In this document: piece after piece, positions 23,828-30,498 of the stretch
Layout: every line of letters starts with the position of its first letter
Numbering within the stretch: position 1 is the first letter of the stretch
IMG/VR virus record: IMGVR_UViG_3300043470_000794
Span: 1 to 59,416 of that record
From: a virus
Length of the DNA: 59,416 nucleotides
Direction: 5' to 3' (one strand)
Notes under the pieces: model-generated
What the model was told of the DNA's origin: nothing
Seen by the model: the letters and a program-made list of their open reading frames with translations, nothing else
Databases searched by the model: none
Made by a program: the position numbers and the translations under genes

Positions 23828-24817
23828 GTGGCTGATGCAGTCGAAATTATTAACGGTGTAGGTTCTATGTATTCATTTCGTGAACCAGCGTGGCATGGTC
23901 TAGGAACTGTTGTTACAGAAGAACACACAACAAGTGAAGTTATGGACATAGCACACTTATCAAATTGGAATGTTCGTCTTGAAGATGTTCAACTACCTGA
24001 AGATTACACTTCAAGCAAGTCTAACTTCATGGTTGTTCGTGACCACCCAGAAGACGGACACCCAGATGTTCTAGCAGTTGTTGGTGAACGTTACCAGACT
24101 TTGCAGAATGAAGAACTATTTGCTTTTGCAGATAATCTTCTTGACGGTGCTCGTTGGGAAACAGCAGGTTCTCTAAAGAATGGTCGTGTTGTCTTTGGTT
24201 CTCTTGCTCTTGAGCGTGAGACCGTACTAGACCCAAATGGCGTTGCAGATGTTGTTAAGTCATACTTGCTTGTGAATACATCACATGACGGTTCACTTGC
24301 TGTTCGTGCATCGGTAACACCTGTTCGTGTTGTGTGTGCAAATACTCTTGACATGGCTCTTAGAGGTGTTAAGCAGTCTTTCAAGATGCGTCACACTTCA
24401 ACACTTGAGGGTCGTATCTTGGTTGCTCGTGAAGCATTAGGTCTTGCCAATACTTACATGGACGAGTTTGACAAAATGGCTCAAGAACTTATTGAAAAGG
24501 AAATCACTAAGGAAACTTTCAATAAGATTGTTGCAACCGCTTATCCAATGCCAAGCAAAGATACCAAGGGTGCTATGACCAAGTGGGAAAACAAAATTGA
24601 ATTGCTAGATGAAATCTTTGTTTCAGATACTAACTCAATGATTAACAATACCGCTTGGGGTGCTTTCAATACTTTGACAGAACGCCTTGATTGGTATCGC
24701 TCCGCTCGTGGTGGTAACAATGAGGGAATCCTTGCAAGTGCATCGGGCTTTGACCCAGTTATTACAGCAGAGAAAAACAAACTGCTATCCATTGTGAAAG
24801 AAATTGCTTTCGCATAA
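23828..24817 (+). CDS. DUF932 phage/plasmid-like protein
   Basis: 329 residues from a GTG preceded by AAGGAG. It has the family start VGSMYSFREPAWHGLGTVV, then VVGERYQTLQNEELFAFAD, SLALERETVLDP, YLLVNTSHDGSLAVRASVTPVRVVCANTLDMAL and the FKMRHTST segment. DUF932 proteins are common on phages and plasmids; their role is unsettled, with DNA-related functions proposed. A 16-codon upstream extension overlaps the promoter and is rejected. Confidence 0.88.
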   Translation: MADAVEIINGVGSMYSFREPAWHGLGTVVTEEHTTSEVMDIAHLSNWNVRLEDVQLPEDYTSSKSNFMVVRDHPEDGHPDVLAVVGERYQTLQNEELFAFADNLLDGARWETAGSLKNGRVVFGSLALERETVLDPNGVADVVKSYLLVNTSHDGSLAVRASVTPVRVVCANTLDMALRGVKQSFKMRHTSTLEGRILVAREALGLANTYMDEFDKMAQELIEKEITKETFNKIVATAYPMPSKDTKGAMTKWENKIELLDEIFVSDTNSMINNTAWGAFNTLTERLDWYRSARGGNNEGILASASGFDPVITAEKNKLLSIVKEIAFA

Positions 24818-24855
24818 ATCAAAATTCCTGAGCATGAATTAAAACTGCTCACCCA

Positions 24856-24864
24856 CTTGACAAA
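24856..24864 (-). promoter_or_regulatory. inverted TTTGTCAAG site, cassette 7
   Basis: CTTGACAAA followed by the reverse complement of the GC-rich block (GTGGGCGGGC). The whole upstream cassette segment is flipped relative to the others. Confidence 0.55.
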
Positions 24865-24958
24865 GCTTGAAAATTGTGGGCGGGCATTCTTAATAAGATA
24901 GATAGTCTCTTTACGACATTAAGTGCAAAATCACGGAAATCACGAAACCTGGTGTAAA

Positions 24959-24981
24959 TTGTCACACCCTTGTGGTAGGAT
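24959..24981 (+). promoter_or_regulatory. repeated promoter element 14
   Basis: TTGTCA, 11 nt, TAGGAT with TG upstream. It drives the operon of small genes from 25011. Confidence 0.8.
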
Positions 24982-25010
24982 ACACAGTATCAACCTACAA
25001 AAGGACAAAC

Positions 25011-25181
25011 ATGATTGACACAAATGACGAACTCTTAAATGAGTTAGCATACCACTTTGTTGATTTGCATAATGTTGGTGGTATTGAATTAGAACAATGG
25101 GATACCGCCTATCAATTCGTAAAGCATTTTTACAACACAGAAGAAGTAGTAGAGATTAGAATAGGAAGCAAAAAAGTATGA
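25011..25181 (+). CDS. small acidic protein
   Basis: 56 residues from the ATG preceded by AAAGGAC. Acidic and helical. Overlaps the next gene by 4 nt. Unknown. First gene of a tightly overlapping operon. Confidence 0.65.
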   Translation: MIDTNDELLNELAYHFVDLHNVGGIELEQWDTAYQFVKHFYNTEEVVEIRIGSKKV

Positions 25182-25435
25182 CATACCTTGTAGCAACAAC
25201 AGAAGTTATCTATGATGAGCAAGACTTAATTAAGATGATGTTAGATACAGGTGAGTATGGTATTCATGGACACCCTATTTCACATGAGGCTATGATTGAA
25301 TTTGTTAAAGATCAAGAGTGGCAGATTGAGCACCACCTTTTCCTTGATAAGTTTGATGTACCTGCACAGATTAGCATTAAAGATGAGGACGGCACAGACC
25401 TATTCTTTGCCAAGAACAAGTTGGAGATAAAGTAA
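25178..25435 (+). CDS. hypothetical protein
   Basis: 85 residues starting MTYLVATTEVIYDEQDL. Alpha/beta and acidic, joined by ATGA to the upstream gene and by TAATG to the next. Unknown. Confidence 0.65.
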   Translation: MTYLVATTEVIYDEQDLIKMMLDTGEYGIHGHPISHEAMIEFVKDQEWQIEHHLFLDKFDVPAQISIKDEDGTDLFFAKNKLEIK

Positions 25436-25617
25436 TGTATAACTACAATGTAGAGTTTGTATTAGAGGCTATGGTTATGATCACAAGTGTTTCTTTTGAT
25501 GAGCCAGATTTACCTGATGATTTTATTATTCAAGAAGCAAGGAATAACATAATGAGTTATTACAAGATTGACCCAGAAGTCTTGCACCTACAAGACGTGA
25601 TAGTACACGAGGTATAG
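25435..25617 (+). CDS. hypothetical protein
   Basis: 60 residues, N-terminal beta strand pair and acidic helix. One-base overlap with the upstream gene. Unknown. Confidence 0.62.
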   Translation: MYNYNVEFVLEAMVMITSVSFDEPDLPDDFIIQEARNNIMSYYKIDPEVLHLQDVIVHEV

Positions 25618-25619
25618 TA

Positions 25620-25862
25620 ATGAAACTAAGAGGAATCTTTGAGGGAACGTTTGAATCAGTATGGAGTATGGACGTACCTGATCAACTATGGAATTTGTAT
25701 TTATTGCATAACCCTGATTTTGATGAGAATGATCGTGACGACATTCAAGAGATGTGGGACCATTTTAAGAGTCTTGGTTGCTATGATGAGATTGACGACA
25801 CCGTAGACACAGATGTAATTATGACAGGTATAGAAACTTATGGAGTAGAGGTAGAAGTATGA
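25620..25862 (+). CDS. hypothetical acidic protein
   Basis: 80 residues with strongly acidic middle (DFDENDRDDIQEMWDHF). Overlaps the next gene by 4 nt. Unknown. Confidence 0.65.
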   Translation: MKLRGIFEGTFESVWSMDVPDQLWNLYLLHNPDFDENDRDDIQEMWDHFKSLGCYDEIDDTVDTDVIMTGIETYGVEVEV

Positions 25863-26083
25863 GTAAGCAATATCATTGGGTAGTTGTATATGATGAACAT
25901 TGGGGAGCCTTTATGGTTGATGCCGAATCAGAGTTTGATCGTGACAAGATTATGTATGATAAAGAAACAGGACGTTGGGAGTGGCTGGACCCTGAATCAG
26001 AAGAAGAAGCTGAATATTACAGGCTAGAAGAAATCCTGGCTTATAACCTAACAAGACTTGACTTAACCGCAGAAAGGGTATAG
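25859..26083 (+). CDS. hypothetical protein
   Basis: 74 residues; starts MSKQYHWVVVYDEHWGAFMV, a strand-turn-strand pattern, then an acidic helix. Unknown. Confidence 0.65.
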   Translation: MSKQYHWVVVYDEHWGAFMVDAESEFDRDKIMYDKETGRWEWLDPESEEEAEYYRLEEILAYNLTRLDLTAERV

Positions 26084-26092
26084 GATACGCAT

Positions 26093-26527
26093 ATGAAAAC
26101 ATTAGAAGGCGTAACAGTAGAATACACACAGACAATCCCTACAAGTAAGCAAATGCCAGAGTTTTATGTGTGGCAAGAGGGTGCAGAGTCTTATGCAACT
26201 ATCACATACTTGGACCGTTTGGTTGAAGTAGAGCGTTGTGGTGAAATGCACTTGACATTACCAGAACTAGTTAATGGTGAACTATCTGATGAGGGTGCAA
26301 CCATTGTTAGATATTCAGACGACTTAGAGGCAGAGGGTATCAATGATGATATTCAGTTGCTGCAGTTTATTAAAACTATTAGTAATAGTGGATTTGAAAT
26401 CTATCGTATGAATCCTTGGTGGGAACTATTTGCACACAATGAAGATATGGGTGGAATCTATGACACATTCTATGAAGCAATTGATGCTGGTATTGACTAC
26501 ATCACAGACGATAGCAATTGGGAGTAG
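26093..26527 (+). CDS. hypothetical protein
   Basis: 144 residues, acidic, alpha/beta, with the C-terminal pattern GFEIYRMNPWWELFAHNED. AGGATACG precedes the ATG. Unknown, likely part of the same operon. Confidence 0.68.
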   Translation: MKTLEGVTVEYTQTIPTSKQMPEFYVWQEGAESYATITYLDRLVEVERCGEMHLTLPELVNGELSDEGATIVRYSDDLEAEGINDDIQLLQFIKTISNSGFEIYRMNPWWELFAHNEDMGGIYDTFYEAIDAGIDYITDDSNWE

Positions 26528-26529
26528 AG

Positions 26530-26712
26530 ATGCAAGAAGAGATTAATAAGTTTATTAGACATACCATTGAAAACTTAGAGGGTGCCCTGGAAAAACAAGA
26601 CGACAAGTTAACTTGGGCAGTACTAACTAACTTATCAGACGTGTTGGACACCTACATAGAGCCATTAGAATTGTCAGTCCTATGTGCTACACTAGGAGGT
26701 TCAGGAGATTAA
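26530..26712 (+). CDS. small helical protein
   Basis: 60 residues from the ATG; the TTG extension upstream lacks a ribosome site. Helical and acidic. Promoter element 15 lies inside its 3' end. Confidence 0.6.
   Translation: MQEEINKFIRHTIENLEGALEKQDDKLTWAVLTNLSDVLDTYIEPLELSVLCATLGGSGD
26671..26693 (+). promoter_or_regulatory. repeated promoter element 15 (inside a 3' end)
   Basis: TTGTCA, 11 nt, TACACT with TG upstream, within the 3' end of the previous gene. AGGAGGT follows and serves ATG 26713. Confidence 0.68.
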
Positions 26713-26919
26713 ATGGCAGAAAAACATGATGCAGAGAAAATGGCTAAAGTGTTTGCAGATACCAGATTAAACGAGGTTGAGTTAGCAAATCACACAGCCC
26801 ATACATTCAATGACCAGATGAACGACAAGATGATACGGTGGTTCAAATTCCACCATTACACAAAGAACGGATTCAAAGATGATTTCCCAGAAGCCCTTGA
26901 CAAGTACGACCAAATCTGA
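26713..26919 (+). CDS. hypothetical protein
   Basis: 68 residues, helical, with HTAHTFNDQM. It lies 0 nt after the upstream stop. Its 3' end contains a canonical promoter for the next gene. Confidence 0.62.
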   Translation: MAEKHDAEKMAKVFADTRLNEVELANHTAHTFNDQMNDKMIRWFKFHHYTKNGFKDDFPEALDKYDQI

Positions 26920-26925
26920 TAAAGT
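26897..26925 (+). promoter_or_regulatory. canonical sigma-70-type promoter
   Basis: TTGACA, exactly 17 nt, TAAAGT with TG one base upstream. The -10 box ends 7 nt before ATG 26933, so a leaderless transcript is likely. It differs from the repeated element, which has only 11 nt between boxes. Confidence 0.8.
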
Positions 26926-26932
26926 AGATACT

Positions 26933-27127
26933 ATGGATAAAGAAATTATTAACTATGTAGCAAGTGCTTATGTAAATGGAATGGCTAAGGATACAGACTT
27001 TTGGGATAAGTATTACCTTGGTGGTATCTATGCTTTGGGTGCATCTCTCGAACACATACAAATAAATCAAAAAGGTGAGCAGTGGGTTATGGAAGTTTAT
27101 GATGCCCTTACACCAGCACAGGCTTGA
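26933..27127 (+). CDS. hypothetical protein, probably leaderless
   Basis: 64 residues from the ATG that coincides with the expected transcription start. Helical. Longer upstream frames overlap the promoter and previous gene. Unknown. Confidence 0.65.
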   Translation: MDKEIINYVASAYVNGMAKDTDFWDKYYLGGIYALGASLEHIQINQKGEQWVMEVYDALTPAQA

Positions 27128-27182
27128 CATTTGTCAGGCTTTGTGCCCGACATAGTTTAGATGAATATAGACATTACGAACA

Positions 27183-27198
27183 TGTGATAAAAATCACA
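27183..27198. promoter_or_regulatory. CRP/GlxR-type palindrome
   Basis: TGTGATAAAAATCACA is a full TGTGA-N6-TCACA match, 20 nt before the next start. The upstream CTTGACATTTGTCAG looks like a diverged TTTGTCAAG cassette, and TTACGA precedes the box. Confidence 0.6.
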
Positions 27199-27218
27199 GG
27201 AAATTTGAGGAAAATAAA

Positions 27219-27449
27219 TTGACAAAATCATATGAAGATGGTATTCTTGACTGTCTCAAGATTATGAATAACTATAAGCTATCAGGTATATATGATATCC
27301 CTATTAGATATATAGAAGAAGCTATTAATAAGCTTCTACCTGCCGAGCTTAAATTGGATAAAAATGACATTACGATGGAACCAAAAAAATCACTGGAAAA
27401 TCCAGAATATCTAGATGAGCTCACATATATGAGTAAGCTATCTCAATAA
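27219..27449 (+). CDS. hypothetical protein, TTG start
   Basis: 76 residues with TTG start preceded by GAGGAAA. Helical and acidic. It overlaps the next gene by one base. Unknown. Confidence 0.6.
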   Translation: MTKSYEDGILDCLKIMNNYKLSGIYDIPIRYIEEAINKLLPAELKLDKNDITMEPKKSLENPEYLDELTYMSKLSQ

Positions 27450-27589
27450 TGTTTAATAAACTTATCTGTCTTTTATTTGGACATATCGAGGGTGGTAGAG
27501 CATCATGTCCATATACCCTATATACCTATATAGTATGTAAGAGATGTAATGAAACATACAGTTCATACCCCACAATTATAGCTGATTAA
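27449..27589 (+). CDS. small Cys-rich protein
   Basis: 46 residues with four cysteines, including CKRC, fitting a zinc knuckle. TAATG overlap supports it. Confidence 0.52.
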   Translation: MFNKLICLLFGHIEGGRASCPYTLYTYIVCKRCNETYSSYPTIIAD

Positions 27590-27915
27590 ATTATGTGTAG
27601 AAAACATATAAGAATTAATAACTTTTATGCAGTTTTTATGCATTATCTTGTAGTTTATGCACAAAATATACATGTTTTATCTGATTATTTTAGCACATAT
27701 ATTGGAGATATCCTACAAAAAACATTACGAACGAATCAAAAAAATCACGGGAAAGTCTATTGTTTAAAGGAGATATCATAAGATAGATAGAACACCATGT
27801 AGATATGCTACAAGTATTACGATTATGTAACAATACTCATTAATACTCAATAAAATTAGAATATATATACAGCAAGTGTTTAAACTATCTAGCATCAGTG
27901 TATTTGTGTATAAAT

Positions 27916-27932
27916 GTTGCATATTATGCAAC
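27916..27932. promoter_or_regulatory. 17-nt palindrome
   Basis: GTTGCATA, one T, TATGCAAC: perfect 8-bp arms. It is about 60 nt upstream of the next -35 box and may be an operator. Confidence 0.5.
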
Positions 27933-27993
27933 TGTATGAATATATGCAAAGGGGGCGTAAAAGCCTAATATAGTGTGTATTGTGTGTTTATCT

Positions 27994-28022
27994 TTGACAT
28001 TCTGATTGTTTTCTGATATCAT
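27994..28022 (+). promoter_or_regulatory. canonical promoter for the 47-residue secreted peptide
   Basis: TTGACA, 17 nt, TATCAT with TG upstream. The -10 box ends 6 nt before GTG 28029, so the mRNA is probably leaderless. Confidence 0.75.
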
Positions 28023-28028
28023 TGTCAA

Positions 28029-28172
28029 GTGAAGAAGTATCTCTTGTCTATTATCATATATGTGTTGATAGCTTATATAATGTTATGGGCATCTGTAGCT
28101 ACATCTTCTCCTACCCCCGAAAAATTATTACCTAACAAATGCGTTTTTGAATATGGATGTGTAAATACATGA
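28029..28172 (+). CDS. small membrane or secreted peptide
   Basis: 47 residues: KK, then a hydrophobic stretch (residues 5-22), then a short tail with two cysteines. It could be a signal anchor or a small lipoprotein-like peptide, but no lipobox is seen. It overlaps the next gene by 4 nt. Confidence 0.55.
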   Translation: MKKYLLSIIIYVLIAYIMLWASVATSSPTPEKLLPNKCVFEYGCVNT

Positions 28173-28330
28173 TTGTAGATAAAGTAAAAGAACTAATGGT
28201 CAAAGAGTTAGAATCTGATCCTAACCTTACTGAAAAGGAATATGAGCAATTGTTTGTTCATCATTACCTATCCCTTCTTGATACCCTTAAGGTTCCCTCC
28301 TTTAATAGCAAAGGTAAGAATCGTGTTTAA
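28169..28330 (+). CDS. small helical protein
   Basis: 53 residues, acidic and helical (KVKELMVKELESDPNLTEKE). ATGA overlap upstream; its end overlaps the next GTG start. Unknown. Confidence 0.58.
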   Translation: MIVDKVKELMVKELESDPNLTEKEYEQLFVHHYLSLLDTLKVPSFNSKGKNRV

Positions 28331-28460
28331 TCTTCTTCCTGCCATTTCTAAATATATCCATAGACCATGGTGTGCTTCATTGTTGGGACAACCAGAATCT
28401 ACACCAGAATGTGATTGTTCTTCCTCTCGCCGCCGAACCGCCGAAATTAAGGTAAATTAA
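28323..28460 (+). CDS. small Cys-containing protein, GTG start
   Basis: 45 residues with CDC and an Arg-rich end (SSSRRRTAEIKVN). The GTG is preceded by AGGTAAG. The upstream extension of this frame overlaps the previous gene and is not used. Confidence 0.5.
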   Translation: MFNLLPAISKYIHRPWCASLLGQPESTPECDCSSSRRRTAEIKVN

Positions 28461-28640
28461 ATGGATGTAGCATATATGTTAGAGATTGTTAAAGCAGGTA
28501 TTGCCTCTATCGAGAGCAACCTTGTGCGTGAGCTTACCGTTCCAGAAAAGCGTGAGATCCTTGTAGGAGCTGTTAACAAATGGAACGAAGCCAACCCTGA
28601 AGAACTTATTGTAATACCTGCCATCTATTTGGAGGACTAG
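28461..28640 (+). CDS. hypothetical protein
   Basis: 59 residues, helical, with SIESNLVRELTVPEKREIL. TAAATG junction upstream and TAGTG overlap downstream. Unknown. Confidence 0.62.
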   Translation: MDVAYMLEIVKAGIASIESNLVRELTVPEKREILVGAVNKWNEANPEELIVIPAIYLED

Positions 28641-28759
28641 TGAACTGTAGTGACTGCAGTGTCAAGAAGCTAAATATCTGGTTTGAATCTAAGACTGATT
28701 CCAGGGTATTATGTGATAAGTGTTTCTTAAAAGACTCACCAACGAAAGTTAAAAGATAA
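28640..28759 (+). CDS. small zinc-ribbon protein
   Basis: 39 residues with CSDC and CDKC pairs, a clear zinc-ribbon pattern. GTG start overlapping the upstream TAG. Confidence 0.6.
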   Translation: MNCSDCSVKKLNIWFESKTDSRVLCDKCFLKDSPTKVKR

Positions 28760-28812
28760 TGTTTTTTGTAAGTGATAAAGCTATTAGATATGGGGTATAC
28801 AATGAAGACTAG
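28759..28812 (+). CDS. 17-residue leader frame before mgsA
   Basis: A minimal frame that begins by TAATG overlap with the previous gene and ends 8 nt inside the mgsA start. It could couple translation of the enzyme. Very short, so tentative. Confidence 0.3.
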   Translation: MFFVSDKAIRYGVYNED

Positions 28813-29197
28813 ACATATAGCCCTTGTTGCTCACGATAACAAGAAACAAGACCTTTTGGAGTGGTGTAAGATTAATCATTCTACCCTTAGTAAGCATCAT
28901 CTATATGCTACTGGTAACACTGGTATCCTTTTGCAAAATGAACTTCACCTGCCAATTACTAAGTTTCTAAGTGGACCTTTAGGTGGAGACCAACAAATTG
29001 GTGCTTCCATATCTGAGGGCATAATTGACATCCTTATCTTCTTCTGGGATCCATTAGAGGCTCAACCGCATGACCCTGATGTTAAGGCTCTATTAAGATT
29101 AGCAACTCTTTGGAATGCTGGTGTGGCAGTTAATAAGGCAACTGCTGATATGATGATATCTTCCCAGATATTTGAAAAAAGGAAGGGTGAGAAGTAA
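28802..29197 (+). CDS. mgsA: methylglyoxal synthase
   Basis: 131 residues from ATG 28802 (GTG 28772 is an alternative). The enzyme converts dihydroxyacetone phosphate to methylglyoxal and phosphate. Conserved blocks are [53 protein letters not shown] and [10 protein letters not shown], in the same order as the E. coli enzyme. Visible catalytic and phosphate-site residues are His/Asp/Lys of AHDNKK, Asp of GGDQQ, and His/Asp of PHDPD. The length is close to the bacterial family norm. It overlaps the next gene by one base and lies two genes from the Ntn-hydrolase. A phage copy is unusual. Confidence 0.95.
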   Translation: MKTRHIALVAHDNKKQDLLEWCKINHSTLSKHHLYATGNTGILLQNELHLPITKFLSGPLGGDQQIGASISEGIIDILIFFWDPLEAQPHDPDVKALLRLATLWNAGVAVNKATADMMISSQIFEKRKGEK

Positions 29198-29448
29198 TGG
29201 CAGCATCAAGTGCATCAGATATTCCAGAGTCAAAGTCTGACTACTGTCCTTGCAATAGGTGTACTTTTGCTCGTAAGCAAGGTATACAGGAAGCAACTGA
29301 ACGTATTCGTGAGTTGCATTATGCTGTAAATGATGGTGGATGTGGAGACCCTGAATGTTGCTCTCCATCAGACTCAGTGGATTTTTGTATTGTATGTGGT
29401 GGATATGAATACCCTTGCGAAACCATTAAGGTATTAGAAGGTAAATAA
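29197..29448 (+). CDS. Cys-rich zinc-binding protein
   Basis: 83 residues with nine cysteines: CPCNRC, then CGDPECC, then CIVCGGYEYPC, probably two zinc sites. Coupled to mgsA by one-base overlap and to the next gene by TAATG. Unknown. Confidence 0.68.
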   Translation: MAASSASDIPESKSDYCPCNRCTFARKQGIQEATERIRELHYAVNDGGCGDPECCSPSDSVDFCIVCGGYEYPCETIKVLEGK

Positions 29449-29567
29449 TGAAATTTTCACACTCAGTAGCTGAAATGCTTATCCTGACATTTGTAGCCTT
29501 AAACTGCTATGTTAATGTTAGAAGATATATGTGGGATAAATCTAAAAGAAAGAGTAATAACGCATGA
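29448..29567 (+). CDS. 39-residue membrane protein
   Basis: A hydrophobic span (about residues 8-22) followed by a basic tail (RRYMWDKSKRKS), so the C-terminus is probably cytoplasmic. ATGA overlap with the Ntn-hydrolase gene, which suggests a functional or translational link. Confidence 0.58.
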   Translation: MKFSHSVAEMLILTFVALNCYVNVRRYMWDKSKRKSNNA

Positions 29568-30082
29568 CATGTATAGTGGGTATCCGATCAGATACTGGTG
29601 TATATTTAGCCTCTGAAAGAGGTTTGTCTGATGATGATGTTATTGTCTCTATGACCGCTCCTAAGATTAGACAAAATGGTATGTATATCATTGGCTATGC
29701 TGATTCCCCTGGAACTGGACAATTGCTGCACTGGATGACTCTTCCTACACCACCCAAAAAGAATGTAGAAAAGTTTATGCGTACTACATTTATTAGTTCT
29801 ATTAGAAAGCAACTAACAGAGTCTGGTGTAGACCTTAAGGAGAGTGCTCATGCATCATTTTTGGTTGGCGTATCAGATCAATTGTTTTTTATTGATACTC
29901 AAGACTGGCAAGTAACTGAGTGTGAATATATGGCTATTGGTTCTGGCTCATCTATAGCCATGGGATCTTTGTATACTACTTCTACATGGAAGTCTGCTGA
30001 AAAACGTGCCTACACCGCTGTGAGTGCTGCTATTGAGCTATCTCCAAGTTGCCAAGGTCCTATAGATATTTTGTCTATTTAG
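29564..30082 (+). CDS. proteasome/HslV-like Ntn-hydrolase
   Basis: 172 residues, about the size of HslV. After Met removal the chain begins Thr-Cys-Ile-Val-Gly. Position 17 is Glu, where HslV has Asp, and position 33 is Lys, so the Thr1/acid17/Lys33 spacing of threonine proteases is kept. The later segment YMAIGSGSSIAMGSL matches the HslV IAIGSGGPYA region. Proteasome-family enzymes assemble into barrel peptidases. No unfoldase gene (HslU, Mpa) is seen, so it could use a host partner or be a stand-alone Ntn amidohydrolase. Last gene of the rightward operon. Confidence 0.8.
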   Translation: MTCIVGIRSDTGVYLASERGLSDDDVIVSMTAPKIRQNGMYIIGYADSPGTGQLLHWMTLPTPPKKNVEKFMRTTFISSIRKQLTESGVDLKESAHASFLVGVSDQLFFIDTQDWQVTECEYMAIGSGSSIAMGSLYTTSTWKSAEKRAYTAVSAAIELSPSCQGPIDILSI

Positions 30083-30093
30083 TATATCTAACG

Positions 30094-30498
30094 CTATCCG
30101 TTATTTTTTCTCTTAGCTATTAGTACATCAAAGTCTTTTTTCTTTGTACCACCATCATAGGTCCAAGCATATCCTTCTTTAATCATAGATTCATTTACGG
30201 ATAATTTTTCACCATCTACATATAGCCAACCAAGGATACGACCATACTTTTCTGTACTATCTGGAAGCTCTGTCTTAATCACAATTACCTTAGCATCTTT
30301 AAGCCTTTTACTAAGATAGTCTTTAACCTCTAAACCAAGTGCCTTTTCTTTAAGATCTTTTGTTCTAGACTCAGGGGTATCAATTCCTGCTAATCTTACC
30401 CTCTGTGTATACGAAACATTAAAGCCAAGATCAATATCAACATCAATAGTGTCACCGTCAATCACCTTTAATACTTTTTTCACGCTATATTCATACAT
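30094..30498 (-). CDS. SNase-like (thermonuclease family) nuclease
   Basis: 134 residues with the staphylococcal nuclease fold pattern: VIDGDTIDVDID, QRVRLAGIDTPES, KYGRILGWLYVDG, and the C-terminal SMIKEGYAWTYDGG. The catalytic Arg/Glu/Arg set is visible (RLAGIDTPE and KYGR). No signal peptide is seen, so it would act in the cytoplasm on host or phage nucleic acid. Start overlaps the upstream stop by one base. Confidence 0.9.
   Translation of the reverse strand: MYEYSVKKVLKVIDGDTIDVDIDLGFNVSYTQRVRLAGIDTPESRTKDLKEKALGLEVKDYLSKRLKDAKVIVIKTELPDSTEKYGRILGWLYVDGEKLSVNESMIKEGYAWTYDGGTKKKDFDVLIAKRKNNG

Larger units (their letters stand above)
27590..28028. other. very AT-rich intergenic region
   Basis: About 440 nt with no gene I trust. 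It holds a weak 62-codon frame without a ribosome site (27593-27781), a TTACGAACG/ATCACGGGAAA segment like the upstream cassettes (about 27726-27755), a 17-nt palindrome (27916-27932) and a canonical promoter at its right end. Confidence 0.6.

Noticed and set aside
16164-26693. CRISPR array explanation for the repeated TTGTCAGACC motif
   Set aside because: The copies are spaced irregularly by whole genes, have no uniform spacers and sit before start codons, so they are promoter elements.
27593-27781. A 62-codon frame in the AT-rich gap
   Set aside because: No ribosome site, no domain, biased composition; left as intergenic.
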